Part shown: piece after piece, positions 1 through 10,615 of the stretch
How positions within the stretch are numbered: position 1 is the first letter of the stretch
Layout of the letters: every line of letters begins with the position of its first letter
Assembly (NCBI GenBank): GCA_963576785.1
Contig: OY756151.1
Span: 1,550,001-1,614,000 of the forward strand
Direction of reading: 5' to 3'
DNA from: Chlorophyllum brunneum
Taxonomy: Eukaryota > Basidiomycota > Agaricomycetes > Agaricales > Agaricaceae
DNA: 64,000 nucleotides
Translations under genes and position numbers: made by a program
Notes under the pieces: generated by a model
Told to the model about the DNA's origin: nothing
Databases searched by the model: none
Seen by the model: only the letters and a program-made list of their open reading frames with translations

Positions 1-2749
1 TGGCTTTAAACTCACCAAGCTGCCAGGTAGCCAGAATAATCTACAACGGGTCTCTAGTTAGTCCAAGCGTTTACGGGACGGGTACGAAGATGCAGTCCAC
101 CCACCCAAACAACACTTGACATCTTGATCCAAATATTTTTCTTTCCAACTGTAAATGGTTGGCATTCTGCATTATCGTAGCATTTCAAAGGAATTTTCAC
201 TTACACAAATAGATTCGACGGACAAAGTACATTTGGACGATGAATACTACAACCGCCTAGAAATAAATGAGCCGACTGTATCAGTCCTCAAACATCACCA
301 ACGTACCGTTACCAAAGTGTGAACCTGGTTTGATAGGTGAATCTCAGCCGCTAACAGAAAGAGAGGAAGTCATCGTTCACGAACCGTGGTTTCTCTGTTA
401 ATAAGGTAACAAGTGTTGGAGACGAGTAGATGATGAATGAGAACTGAATACAATCAACTTACATAGTATTGTCCGCAAGATTGGAAAATTTTCCGTACTC
501 CAATATGAGAACACGAAATCCTATTCGGGAATGAGTATTATATCCCCATCCACAACGTGTGTAGTTAATACCTGATTTTAGAAGGAGGACCTCGTTGGCC
601 GTATCCGCCAACCTACCTTGCACTTTAGTTGTAAGTTGGGTGAACTAGAGTAGACAAGGCGTACCATAGGCCTACTACCTACATGAGAGAAGTCAGTGAC
701 ATCCGGTCTTTTGAAATTGAGCCCCCAGTATTTGCTTACTAAGAGCTTTAGAGCCAGACTATCGTGTTCAAAACTTGAAAAAAAAGTATGTGTCAGTTCA
801 TCCCGGATCGGACGCGGCTTTAATGTCGTACTTCTTGAAGTAGAGAAACCTAGAAATCATGCCGTTGATCAATTAATCGACCGACTTGACTGGAGTAGAA
901 CGTTAAGACGTACACCTGTAGGCTAGATATCCCCCAGACTGCCTGTGAAAGGAAGCAACCTATGAGTAGGGCGCCATAAGTCGGCATAATGTTCAGTGAA
1001 TTTTCGGTTGGAGCGCCCGGGGACGACATGATTGTGGCGGCTTAGTTTCGCAGTGGGAATACCAGGGTCGACTCAATTGCTCCATGGATTATAAAGTACT
1101 GTGGAAGGGAGGCTATTTGTGGTGAGCCAATGCCAATCGTTGAACTCTCCTGGGCGGACTTAGAGCGTTTGAGCATCAACTCTACATCAATCTGTCTATG
1201 GCATGCGAATCAGCGCATTTATAGACAAAGTGGCAACAAAGGAAAACCTTGAGTAGGGCACATCCGATGCACTTAGATTCTGCCAGGAATTGAGTCGTCT
1301 GGCCATCGGGTTGAATGTGAGAAGCATTGGTAAAACACACGGGAGGTAGGTGTCTGAGGATGTACCACGGTCTGTTGTATGTCGCAATGTATTATTGGAT
1401 CCGGATGATTCAGTGACCAATCAATCATTTCGAATATGACCGTGGTCATGTAGTCATACGTGAGAAGCGCGATGTCGAGTTTCAACTTAACTTATTTATG
1501 ATCACTGATTCCACATGGTGAAGGCTTAGGCCTTAGAGTCCGCTGCAGGTTTCGGACCGCGATAGAGGCTGATCATGAAATAAATTTAGGTTTGACACAG
1601 TCTGACAAACTTCAAAATACGAGAAGACTTATCATTGCTGAGTATAGGGAGGAATCATATGGTCGGATCATCGTGGTAGCGAAGTGTAGTGCGGCTCGGT
1701 GAGGCCAAGAGGCCTTTGCCCTTTTTCGGATTGGGGGACTTATGCACACCCAATAGGCGTTTTTGTTGCGTCGGTCGTCGAGTCGTAGGTATGGTTTTCA
1801 TTCATCGGGTGAGTTGGGTGTCGTGGGAGGAGGAAGACTGATGGCCGTTTGCATGGCGAGCCGTCTGATCTCCACAGTCCACGCAACAGTAAAGGGGAGT
1901 CAACCTACATCACCGATAGCATCAAGTTCGCGCGTCGTCCAAGACTATTCTTGCAGAGGTCCTCGCTGAGAGAGGAAAAAGAAGAGCCTTTCACGTATGT
2001 CGTACAAGCTCACCAGCAGCATCTACAGCTTCAACAACATCTTTGGCATAGCCCGGAGTACATCATCGAGAAATGAGCATCAGGAAAAATCCAACATAGA
2101 GAGTTATCGCAAATAATTTCTAAGTTATCTGCATGTTACCTACTGTAAATTATGTTAATTATAGTTGTGTAGACTAAATTTGATGACATTGGGCTTTGGT
2201 CATCAGAGGGGGTTGTGCTGTTATGTTCAACTATTTGAAGTTAAACAAGATGTGAACACAAATTATACATTTTTGAAACACTGTATTTTTCTACCTGGGG
2301 CTGTCAGTGAATAAATTTATTATGTTTAGGTATAATTTCACTTGTCCATTCAACAGGGGCGTGAAAGATGCCGGAATTGGGTTCACACACATAAGGCAAA
2401 AAATGCCCAGTTGCTTCCTGAGTCCTATTAAGTATTCTGGCAGTCAACAGAGGGGTGCCACTGGGGGGCAACCTTAGTAAAGGGAGAATGGTAGTTGGGT
2501 AAATTGATGTTGTATTTGGTACACTAATGATGATGTAAGCAGTATACTTACAACTCTTGATCAAAGGAACTTAGAGTCTGTTCTCAATGCCTGGCTAATT
2601 GAAAACAGCTCAGCATCCAGCTTGTGCAAGAATTTTGGTAAATCTGAATTTGAAATAGTGTGATGGTATGCTTGATCTCAGCATTCTGGCTGTCAGCCAG
2701 ATTAGACACAGGACTTGGAGAATATAGTAGGATACAATTGCTTTATTTT
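1..2749. other. Long stretch without a supported gene
   Basis: Only short open frames (under about 90 codons) occur on either strand, many of them opening at non-ATG codons. None shows a recognisable domain, and I could not join them into a plausible spliced gene. From about 2100 onward the DNA becomes more A+T-rich and leads into the decayed transposase that follows. The rest may be old degraded sequence. Confidence 0.5.
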
Positions 2750-4010
2750 GCTGCAATGTCACTACCACTGGAAGCATAGTATGCAGCACATCATAGGCAG
2801 GAGCAGCAGAATCTTCAGATACTCCAAAATATTATGCAAATGCTTGTCACTATTACCATTCCAATGATCATGAAAATGTTGCATGGATATAATTTGCAAG
2901 TACCTTATCATAATTCAATCTTATCAGGTTATGCATGGGTTCAAGAGTCACTCAACAGGTATCCTGACTGTATCTGTACTGAGCTGGATATAACCAAGGA
3001 TATGTTCCATGCTTTAGTACAAGAACTAGTGGATATGGGCATCTGAGTCAGTCAGACCCAAGGTCTGAACAATGTCATGGTTGAGGAAAAACAGTGTCAT
3101 TTCAGAGTAAGCTATTTTTTACTAATTATTTGCAACAGTGGGCGGATTCCTGACAATCATCAATAGATTATTCAAGGAAGTTCTTGAACTCTTTGCCACT
3201 CCACCATTCTATACCAAATATGTGGTACAACCAACTGCCCACAATCCTTCTTCCCCTGTGCTATGGATAAATTCCAAGCTCTGACCATTTTTCAAGTATG
3301 CTCTTGGTACAATTGATGGTAGCCATGTTCCATTTTATCCTTGTGCAGCAGACTGGGAATGCTATCATAATCAGAAAGGTTTCTGCTCACACAATGCCTC
3401 TTCTGTTGCACCTTCTCCATGCTATATAGAATAACAGGCTACAAAGGCTTGGCTGCCAGTGCAGCAGTATGGGAAGATGCTATCATGTCTGACCTGGTTA
3501 TTCTAGCTAGATATTATTATCTTGCTAATGCTAGATTTCCTCACTGTGAGGAGTTACTTGTTCCATATGCAAGAAAGTGGTATCACTTGCAGGAATGGGG
3601 TCAAGCAGGGCTAAGGTATAATGCATCTTGATATTTGTTTCTATAGACCATATCTCACTACTTATAATTCTATTTTCCATTCTATAGACCTGTTGACTGG
3701 GAAGAATTATTTAATCTGCAATATGCTCAGGTATACAACATTATTGAGCGCACTTTTGGGGTGCTCAAGAGATAATTCCATATTCTTCAGCTTTCCACTG
3801 AGTATGCCCACAACTACAAGATTCAGAACACAATTCCTTCAGCTCTTGCTACACTTTACAACTTCATTTGCTATTACAAGTCCCCTGGAAATCCTGTTGC
3901 TAATGCCCAAGATACGATCATTAGGCCTCCAATAGTACCCACCCATAGATCTGCTACTGCCACTTGTCAATATATCATCAAGAGACAGGATGATATTGCA
4001 TAGAAGATGT
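2750..4010 (+). pseudogene. Decayed PIF/Harbinger-type DDE transposase
   Basis: Translated fragments in shifting frames follow the order of a Harbinger transposase. An N-terminal helical segment (about 2834-3046, with TKDMFHALVQEL) comes first. Next is a first catalytic block near 3305-3400 (GTIDGSHVPFYP, then NQKGFCSHN). A block near 3435-3615 contains ARYYYLANARFPHCEELLVPYARKW-like residues, where intact relatives have YYLADAG and PYRG. Last comes a segment near 3690-3890 (DWEELFNLQYAQ, IIERTFGVLKR). Stops and frameshifts separate these pieces: the frame after IERTFGVLKR reads straight into TAA, and the region before IDGSH is full of stops. In this family the enzyme cuts and pastes DNA; here it cannot be made. 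I did not find terminal inverted repeats or a TTA target duplication, so the element's ends are unknown. Confidence 0.75.
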
Positions 4011-4319
4011 AGGAGAGTTACCAGTAGGTTCTCAGCACCTATACTTAGCAAGAGGCTGCAGACAATGCAATCTACAAACAGGGGAATCAGACCAAGACCA
4101 CCAAATTGCTACTGAGGTTGTTCGCAACATCCCTCTCTTTGCTACCAAGCATGATGCATGATGAATGATGACAAGTGCATTCGAAGCTTGATTCTCTTTC
4201 CCGGATCAGAAGAATCAGCCAGGCGAGGGAGTGCGCCATCCCTAACAAGCAGAGCATTCACACCAAGCGAGCTCCGAGTCATCACTACGTTAGCCCATCC
4301 ACGAATTGTTGATAACGAA

Positions 4320-5567
4320 ATGGTGTGTAATAGTCCGTGCACAAACTCAGTTACTAATTAACACCTTCAGATAGAAACCCTTGTCGTCGACGAAAAAGGC
4401 ACAAAACTTGCCTACATTGACTCTGGAGCACCCTCCGATGCCTACATAACCATCTTTGCTGTCCACGGCATGGCCTTCAACGCCGGTGAGCTCTAAAAGC
4501 TACTTTTTGGTTTCGTAGACCTGCGCTTATCAGCAGGCAGGAATCTTTGAACGCGTCCAAGCCCTGGCGGGGGATGCGGGTATTCGTTTCGTTGCCGTGA
4601 CCCGCAGGAACTACCAAGGATCCACTCCTTTTACTGAATCAGAGCTCAAAACCCTCAATACCGGGTCGGAAGAGGAAAAGACAGCCTTCGTGGTCAACAG
4701 AGGAGTTGAGTTTCTGAACTTTATCGACAAGTTCCTAGCAGAAAAGCAAATTCCTGTTCAACCACCTCAGAACGGGAAACCTGGTGGCGTGGCGATCCTT
4801 GGATGGTCCATTGGCAACACAGTCACCCTCGCTGCCTTCGCCAATCTGAAATCCATTGCTCCAAATGTTCAAGCTCGACTGGGACCCCTCATCCACACTC
4901 TAATCCTTCATGGTCAGTACATTATTCTATTTTATTTTGTGGCCAGCTTCCAATAATATTGTCTAGAACCCGCAAAGAGAGCCGTAGGTCATGCACCTGA
5001 CCCTCGTGGTTGGATTCCGTTGAGTTTGAGAGGCAAAAAGGCAGAGATCCCTTTCGTAATGGGATGGAACTCTTCATACTTCCAACATGGTGGCTTGTCA
5101 ACACAGAACAGTGACGAGCTCGAGTATCACGTTCCTGGATTTAATCTTCGTCCACCAACCATCTACAGTATTGTTTCCGCTGGTCGGGGTTCCGTGGTGG
5201 AGACAGGGACACCTGCAAAAGGTGACATTCCGTATCAAATTCGCTTTTCTCCGCAGCTCCTTGCTTCGTACAACGCCATCTACTCAAAGGAGATCAGGGA
5301 TTTGTATCCTAACCTGAAAGCCTTCTTCATCGGTGGAGAACATAGTCCGGCGTATGGTCCAACCACGACCTGGATGGTCCAAGGTCATGATATGGATCAT
5401 GGAGGAGGATTCATCAAGGCGAAGCTGTTGAAAGGAATCAACCATTTCGTATGTATGATTTTCGATGCGAAGGGTTTATCCTGACTGTTTTTTTATTCCA
5501 GAGTATGTGGGATGATCCGGAGATCACACTCAAGGCGTATCAAGACTGTATTAACAGAACGTTCTGA
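4320..5567 (+). CDS. Alpha/beta-hydrolase fold protein
   Basis: Five exons fit one frame: 4320-4322, 4371-4485, 4541-4912, 4967-5448 and 5502-5567, giving about 345 residues. All introns are GT-AG and 48-55 bases long. Visible fold marks are FAVHGMAFN (oxyanion-hole region), the nucleophile elbow GWSIG, a strand ending LILHEPAKR across the third intron, and a late GHDMDHGGG that probably supplies the catalytic histidine. An aspartate or glutamate before it would complete the triad. The substrate cannot be read from sequence; relatives in fungi are unassigned hydrolases. The start is uncertain: the first exon as drawn is a lone ATG before GTGTGT. The same frame runs upstream to an ATG at 4158, which would add about 54 residues of unconvincing sequence. 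The gene lies alone on the plus strand, with no sign of damage. Confidence 0.8.
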
Positions 5568-7185
5568 ATGTCGTTGTAAATATATATACATCCAATTGAT
5601 GGTAACAGTGGTAACATGGTTGTCGTGATAGTACATGTCAAGAAGTTGAACCTAGTATCTTCGGAATGGCTGGCAAGAACGGGACACCACGTACGTTCCC
5701 CCTAACTCAGGGACAACTACTGGGACCTGCCGATACACACAAATCCCTCTGACAACTGAAGTTGTTCTTGATCTGATCCCCTGTAGTGGAAGCTATGCAT
5801 ATAGGCGTGTATCGCAATTGATTTAAATCAAATTTGTGATATAACCCTGCCAGCTCACCAGCTTGCTGAACAAGTTCTCGAGTTTACGTCCGCAGGCAAC
5901 TCCAAGCCGGATAGCTACTGTTAGGCTCACTCCTAAAGAAATAAATCTCGACCTAGGCTCTAAATGCCAATTCGACAGGGTACAGTGACATTTCGCTCGA
6001 AGAAATATGAAAGGAAGGGGAAGTGGATGGACAAGAGGGGATATTAGTGTATCGAATGGTAAATGAGATCCTGGACGGAGCTCAGTGGGGAGTATTGGGA
6101 GAGAGTCGGTTGAGGGTTGTTAAGGATCAACTGGAAATCTATAAAAAGCTTGGTAGTCATCCACATGTCTAATGACACTCTACTCCGACTCAATCCATGA
6201 TGATCAGGATCGACTGAGCTGGTTAATATGAGTTTATATAAACGACATCGGATGTCGAAGTATGGTCCATGTCCCGCAAGACGCATGTTACCTGAAGTCA
6301 GAAGCAGTCATGCGCAAACACAGGCTGATGTGGGTGTATGAGATAAACATGATACACCCGACAAGTGCTCATATCAACCCATCATCCACCTTTTCTGGTC
6401 AGATGATGACCCTTAGAAGCTGAAACTTTGCCCGCTCCGGCTCTGCCAAACGGTGGAGAAAGAGAGACAAGGATCTCGAGGACGAATCTTCCCGCAGATT
6501 TCCTAATACATAAGTGGGCCCATCATTTCATTGGAACGGAAGAAATTGGGCTGAAGGAATTTGTGAAAACCTTCGGGCCGGAGAATTGCATCACGAAGGG
6601 AGGTTTGACCCCACCTTGCACGAGTGTAATCCTCACCTCAGCTCATATTTTACATGCCAAGTCGTCTAACCGCAGGGTTGCCTGGCCGCCCAATTACCTA
6701 TGGGTTATGTTTTGCATATACCGGCGCTTGCGTAATCCAAAATGGAGACCTGTTACTTGTTGCAATCATCCAGAAACGACCAAAAAGGAATGCCGGCTTC
6801 CAGAAGAGGTAGTTGCGCCTTGACAACGTTTCACTACCATCACCTCACATCATGCGGCACTCTTCGGGTCCCGGCTGTGTGACATCTAGTACTTAAATAT
6901 AATGATTACTGATGAAGTAATATATAGATGTGAATTCAGAGCCACCTGGCAGGGTAGTGATGATACCTCTCGTGTTTGTAGCTCAGCAGGTTTAAGTACC
7001 TGCGCGATCCGAGGCGCTGTTCGTTTCTTTTTTGCTCGCTTCTCACTGTAAGTTACACAATTTAACGCCAAGTGCTCGTAACTGATGTACCTATAGAACA
7101 GTCTGGCACTGTTGGTGTCTCGAAGCTGTTAGAGCCTCGACCCCTCCGCTTGGCGCGCTGCAACAGGAACTCTGAAGGAACAAAC
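5568..7185. other. Intergenic, no supported gene
   Basis: The longest open frame (6428-6823, plus) opens with TTG, has no recognisable domain and no homologous-looking blocks. The last few hundred bases should contain the promoter of the proline-rich protein gene at 7186. I see no clear TATA box, repeat or RNA gene. Confidence 0.5.
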
Positions 7186-9063
7186 ATGGTCAGAAAAGAT
7201 ATCGTCATCCTCGACAACCTCTCCGATCCTCCTATATTCTCACCCACCACCCTCTCGGAAAGTGGGCAACTAAACAACCTCCCTCCCAGCGCACTGGCAG
7301 AACGTATCTTCAACGATCCTGAAGCTTGGAGACTCCTTGGAGATGATGCAGACTACGATGAGGCTATGTCTAGTTCGCGGCTACCGTTGGACGAAAAGGA
7401 GATGGAAGAAGAGTTGGCATGGCTAGAGAATGAAATCAAACGGTTCAGCATGCCTATATTTGGGGAAGCCAGAGAAGGACCTGGTTTACCAGACGATGAC
7501 CCCACCATTCCTCCCAGTCCTGGCCCTCTACAAGCTAGTAGCGTATCAACAATAACGGAACACCAGGACCTCAACGTCCCGAAATCGGCGCAAGGCAAGG
7601 GCCGTGTAGGCCGCAGACCAGGACCCACAAACGCGTTTCCGGCATACGTTCACGACCCCCCTGGTGGTCTCGATGCACCAAGACTCAATAACGATGGCAC
7701 AGTACGGTCCATCTCAATTGAGCGTCTCCTGAACGACAATATGGAACCTCAAAACCATTTTGGCGCGCATCTTGCTCATATCCTTGGCGATGAGGGAGAT
7801 GAAACCCGACCCATCATGGTAACGACCTCTGAACAATCACGCTTACTCTCGCCACCGTCGTCGGAGAGTTCATCAAGTTCATGTTCGAGCACGGGAGGCG
7901 GCTTCAACCCTCCAAATTCTCATCCATCGACCCTAACTCATAATTCAATTACTCCTCTGCCGTTATCCTCCGGGTTAGAGATTCCACCCCCATCGACTGC
8001 CTCAAGTATCATTTCCCCCTTCAAGGTCCATTCTGCATCAACAACTTTGAGCTTTTTAGAGTGGAAGGGGATATACCCAGACTCGCTACCGCTCGCGAAG
8101 ACCAGGGCTCCTGGGGACGGTCAGATCTCTATGAACGTGTTAACACCCTCGGCATCCGCAACTTTGGGATGGCATCTGCCACCGCAGACTTTGCCATCAT
8201 TGGATGTCCCTGGCGGTAATATAAATGGAGGCCATCATGATGCCCGCGATGTACCACGCTCCAGTGCGGTAAATGGTAGTGCTGATGCTCCAAGCCATGA
8301 AACCCTCCCTCAGAGTTCTGGAAGTCAAATTCCGGGCACTAGCGGTACTTGTGGATCCGATCCATTCCTATCGTATCGTTCTCGCAATTTCAGCCTACCA
8401 GAAGTTCCGAAAAAGGATGGCATGATCGACACAACTGCGAGAAGGAGGCAAGGGACCCCACTTCTTCGTTCACGAGAATCACCAAAACCTGCGCCAGTAG
8501 TTCCACTCCCTGATATCCCATCCCAAACGCCACCACCAGTTCCTCCCAAAGATATACTCCAACATGCCACTACCATTAGTTCAAAGCGGTCCAAAGGCCC
8601 CATTCGGCGATTACCCGCGATTCCGACAAAATCCGCCATCTCAACCACCGAATCCGAACTCACCTTGACCTCATCTCCGATGGCGTATACCCCGCCACCA
8701 ATTCCGCCACATACTAGCGTACATGCACCACCATGCTCTAGTAATGACAAATCACCTCATCCGAAAGCTAGAAGGCTACGAACTCCTCTTCGTCCTACCC
8801 ATCGCTTCAATACTTCCATCACCTCGACCCCTACGCCAAGCCCTCCACCCATCACAGCAAGGTCACCGCCTTGTCCTGCTGGCCCCCGAAGTCGCGGTTG
8901 TGGAAACACCACCGCACCAATAAAGCCAGGTTGGCAGAAATACAGGGATGCTAACAATAGTACTCCGGTGGTTTTGAATCCACCGATGACGATGGTGACA
9001 GTTTCGAGGAGTGTGTCTGCGCCAAGAGGGTTGCCTAGGCACGTACATTCGAAGAGCGAGTGA
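7186..9063 (+). CDS. Long proline/serine-rich, largely disordered protein
   Basis: A single uninterrupted frame of 625 codons from ATG 7186, which sits in a good context (ACAAACATGG). An in-frame GTG upstream at 7072 is not credible as a start. I do not recognise a folded domain. The composition is rich in Pro, Ser and Thr, with many short PxxP clusters such as TPPPVPPKD, RRLPAIPTK and YTPPPIPPHT, the kind that bind SH3 or WW domains. A serine run lies near residues 220-235, and the C-terminus has basic patches. The N-terminus carries acidic segments (GDDADYDEA, EKEMEEELAWLENEIKRF), of which the second could form a short helix. No signal peptide or membrane segment is seen. The likely role is as a scaffold or signalling adaptor, but that is only inference from composition. 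Absence of introns is unusual among its neighbours. Confidence 0.7.
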   Translation: MVRKDIVILDNLSDPPIFSPTTLSESGQLNNLPPSALAERIFNDPEAWRLLGDDADYDEAMSSSRLPLDEKEMEEELAWLENEIKRFSMPIFGEAREGPGLPDDDPTIPPSPGPLQASSVSTITEHQDLNVPKSAQGKGRVGRRPGPTNAFPAYVHDPPGGLDAPRLNNDGTVRSISIERLLNDNMEPQNHFGAHLAHILGDEGDETRPIMVTTSEQSRLLSPPSSESSSSSCSSTGGGFNPPNSHPSTLTHNSITPLPLSSGLEIPPPSTASSIISPFKVHSASTTLSFLEWKGIYPDSLPLAKTRAPGDGQISMNVLTPSASATLGWHLPPQTLPSLDVPGGNINGGHHDARDVPRSSAVNGSADAPSHETLPQSSGSQIPGTSGTCGSDPFLSYRSRNFSLPEVPKKDGMIDTTARRRQGTPLLRSRESPKPAPVVPLPDIPSQTPPPVPPKDILQHATTISSKRSKGPIRRLPAIPTKSAISTTESELTLTSSPMAYTPPPIPPHTSVHAPPCSSNDKSPHPKARRLRTPLRPTHRFNTSITSTPTPSPPPITARSPPCPAGPRSRGCGNTTAPIKPGWQKYRDANNSTPVVLNPPMTMVTVSRSVSAPRGLPRHVHSKSE

Positions 9064-9483
9064 CGCACTCCTGGCGGTCCCTAATTTCAGGTTATGGCTG
9101 TGATATTATTGATACCCCCGTCAGATCTCGATGTTGTATTTTAATTTTAGTTTCTCATCTCCTCCACATTCGTTCTTATCTGTCGGTGAAATGGTTATAT
9201 ATCTACTCCTTCGTTCATTGCAACTTTTATTGGTTACTCTCATTATTCACTCTGCGTTCTATACTTTTCTGTGGGCGGACAATTTTTTTTTTTGACCTGC
9301 TGGATGTTCTTGAGCAAAGAGTTAGCAGACGATCATTGCATATGATTTTTTCCTAGCTATAAAAATTAACATATGTTACAACTTGGTATCAACAATATGT
9401 GGAAATCGGACGTGGCCCAGCCACGTAACCCGCTCGACTACAAAGACTGCGACAGAAAAAAAAAAAACACCGTTCAACAAAAT

Positions 9484-10128
9484 TCACAAAAACGGATCAC
9501 TATCCCACTTCGAATCCCCTCTCACAAACAACTCCGTATCCTCCTCCTTTAATCCCCACAGAAACTGAGGCCTCGTCTTCACAAACTCATAAACCCTCCT
9601 CTCATTCTCCCGTTTCCGACTTTGAGATTCCCTCACATACATCTCCACATGCCTCTTCACAACATCTTCAACAAATTCATCCTTCTTTATATCTATCATC
9701 ATCCGCATATTTGTATCTGCGCGTAAACCAACATATGAACGAGATGGCGGTTTTGGAGCGGAAGGTATTGGAGGAGGTGAGTTCGATTTCGATTTTTTCG
9801 GAGTGGAGGGTTCGTCGTGATGTTGTCTTGATGACTCTGTCAAGATAGATATCGACAATTGGCGTAACTGGTCCTCTTCATCATCCACACCATAATCCTC
9901 GTCATTCAGAAGTTCCAAATCCGAATCTGAGAATCCATCGGGTGTGGCACTCCGCCTTACAGGCTCAAACTCCGGTGAATAAACCCAACATTCACGAGTT
10001 CCTTCCCCAGTGCCAGTGGTAGTAATTACCACCCCCGGTTCAACTCCATCTTCCAAATCAATATTCCGTAATTTCTCGAATTCCTCTTCCCGAAATCGAT
10101 TGGCTTTAGCACGAGTAGTGACCGTCAT
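9484..10128 (-). CDS. Acidic protein of unknown function
   Basis: A 214-codon frame opens at an ATG (10128) and ends at 9484, converging on the proline-rich gene with about 420 bases between stops. I do not recognise a family. The N-terminus is basic then acidic; the middle has a long acidic stretch (SDSDLELLNDEDYGVDDEED) followed by a Ser/Pro-rich linker with SPPPIPSAPKPPS. The C-terminal third looks helical and folded (DEFVEDVVKRHVEMYVRE, then RRVYEFVKTRPQFLWGL). No signal peptide or membrane helix is visible. No intron is needed. The regular alternation of charged and hydrophobic residues at the C-terminus supports a real protein. A nuclear or cytoplasmic regulator is possible but not shown. 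Confidence 0.6.
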   Translation of the reverse strand: MTVTTRAKANRFREEEFEKLRNIDLEDGVEPGVVITTTGTGEGTRECWVYSPEFEPVRRSATPDGFSDSDLELLNDEDYGVDDEEDQLRQLSISILTESSRQHHDEPSTPKKSKSNSPPPIPSAPKPPSRSYVGLRADTNMRMMIDIKKDEFVEDVVKRHVEMYVRESQSRKRENERRVYEFVKTRPQFLWGLKEEDTELFVRGDSKWDSDPFL

Positions 10129-10615
10129 TACTAGCGATAACTTGACGATGGAGAGTTATTATGTGGGTAGTAAAAATGGGCGAAGGTGGTTGGGATTGCT
10201 TGAATGAAATTCCCGTGTAATAACTTGTGTGGGTTTTTATCCGTGCCCCAGGACTTTTTGTTAGCGAAAGCACCTCGATCGCTAGTGGCTTTGCATGGAC
10301 ACACAATTATCCTCATCTTCGTGCGCTTGGACCTTGAAGCTCTACAATGCACAGCGCTTTGATAACCAGATAAAGGAGTGGCTCAGCGCATTATTGTCAG
10401 GAGTCCGTCACGACGCTTTGGGAACAAATACCGACCTTTTTGTATTCGAGCGTCATGGTCCTGGCACGATCCCCCAGTATAGTAATTTAGCTTTGGATCC
10501 ATGCTAGGCCGTGCTTGAAAAAGTCGCGTGCACAAACTCAATAGTCCAGTTATGAAATAATCACAATGCAGCGATATCACTACTGAGGGTATACCATCCC
10601 TTCCACAACAAACTT
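10129..10615. other. Intergenic, nothing recognised
   Basis: This gap separates the start of the acidic unknown gene from the stop of the lysine-degradation gene. It should hold the former's promoter and the latter's terminator. Short open frames on both strands show no domain. Confidence 0.5.

Noticed and set aside
6428..6823. 131-codon plus-strand frame between two genes
   Set aside because: Opens with TTG, no domain, no plausible splicing partner; treated as chance.
8325..9068. Long minus-strand frames (141 and 103 codons) opposite the proline-rich gene
   Set aside because: They mirror the Pro/Ser-biased codons of the plus-strand protein; glycine-rich shadow translations.
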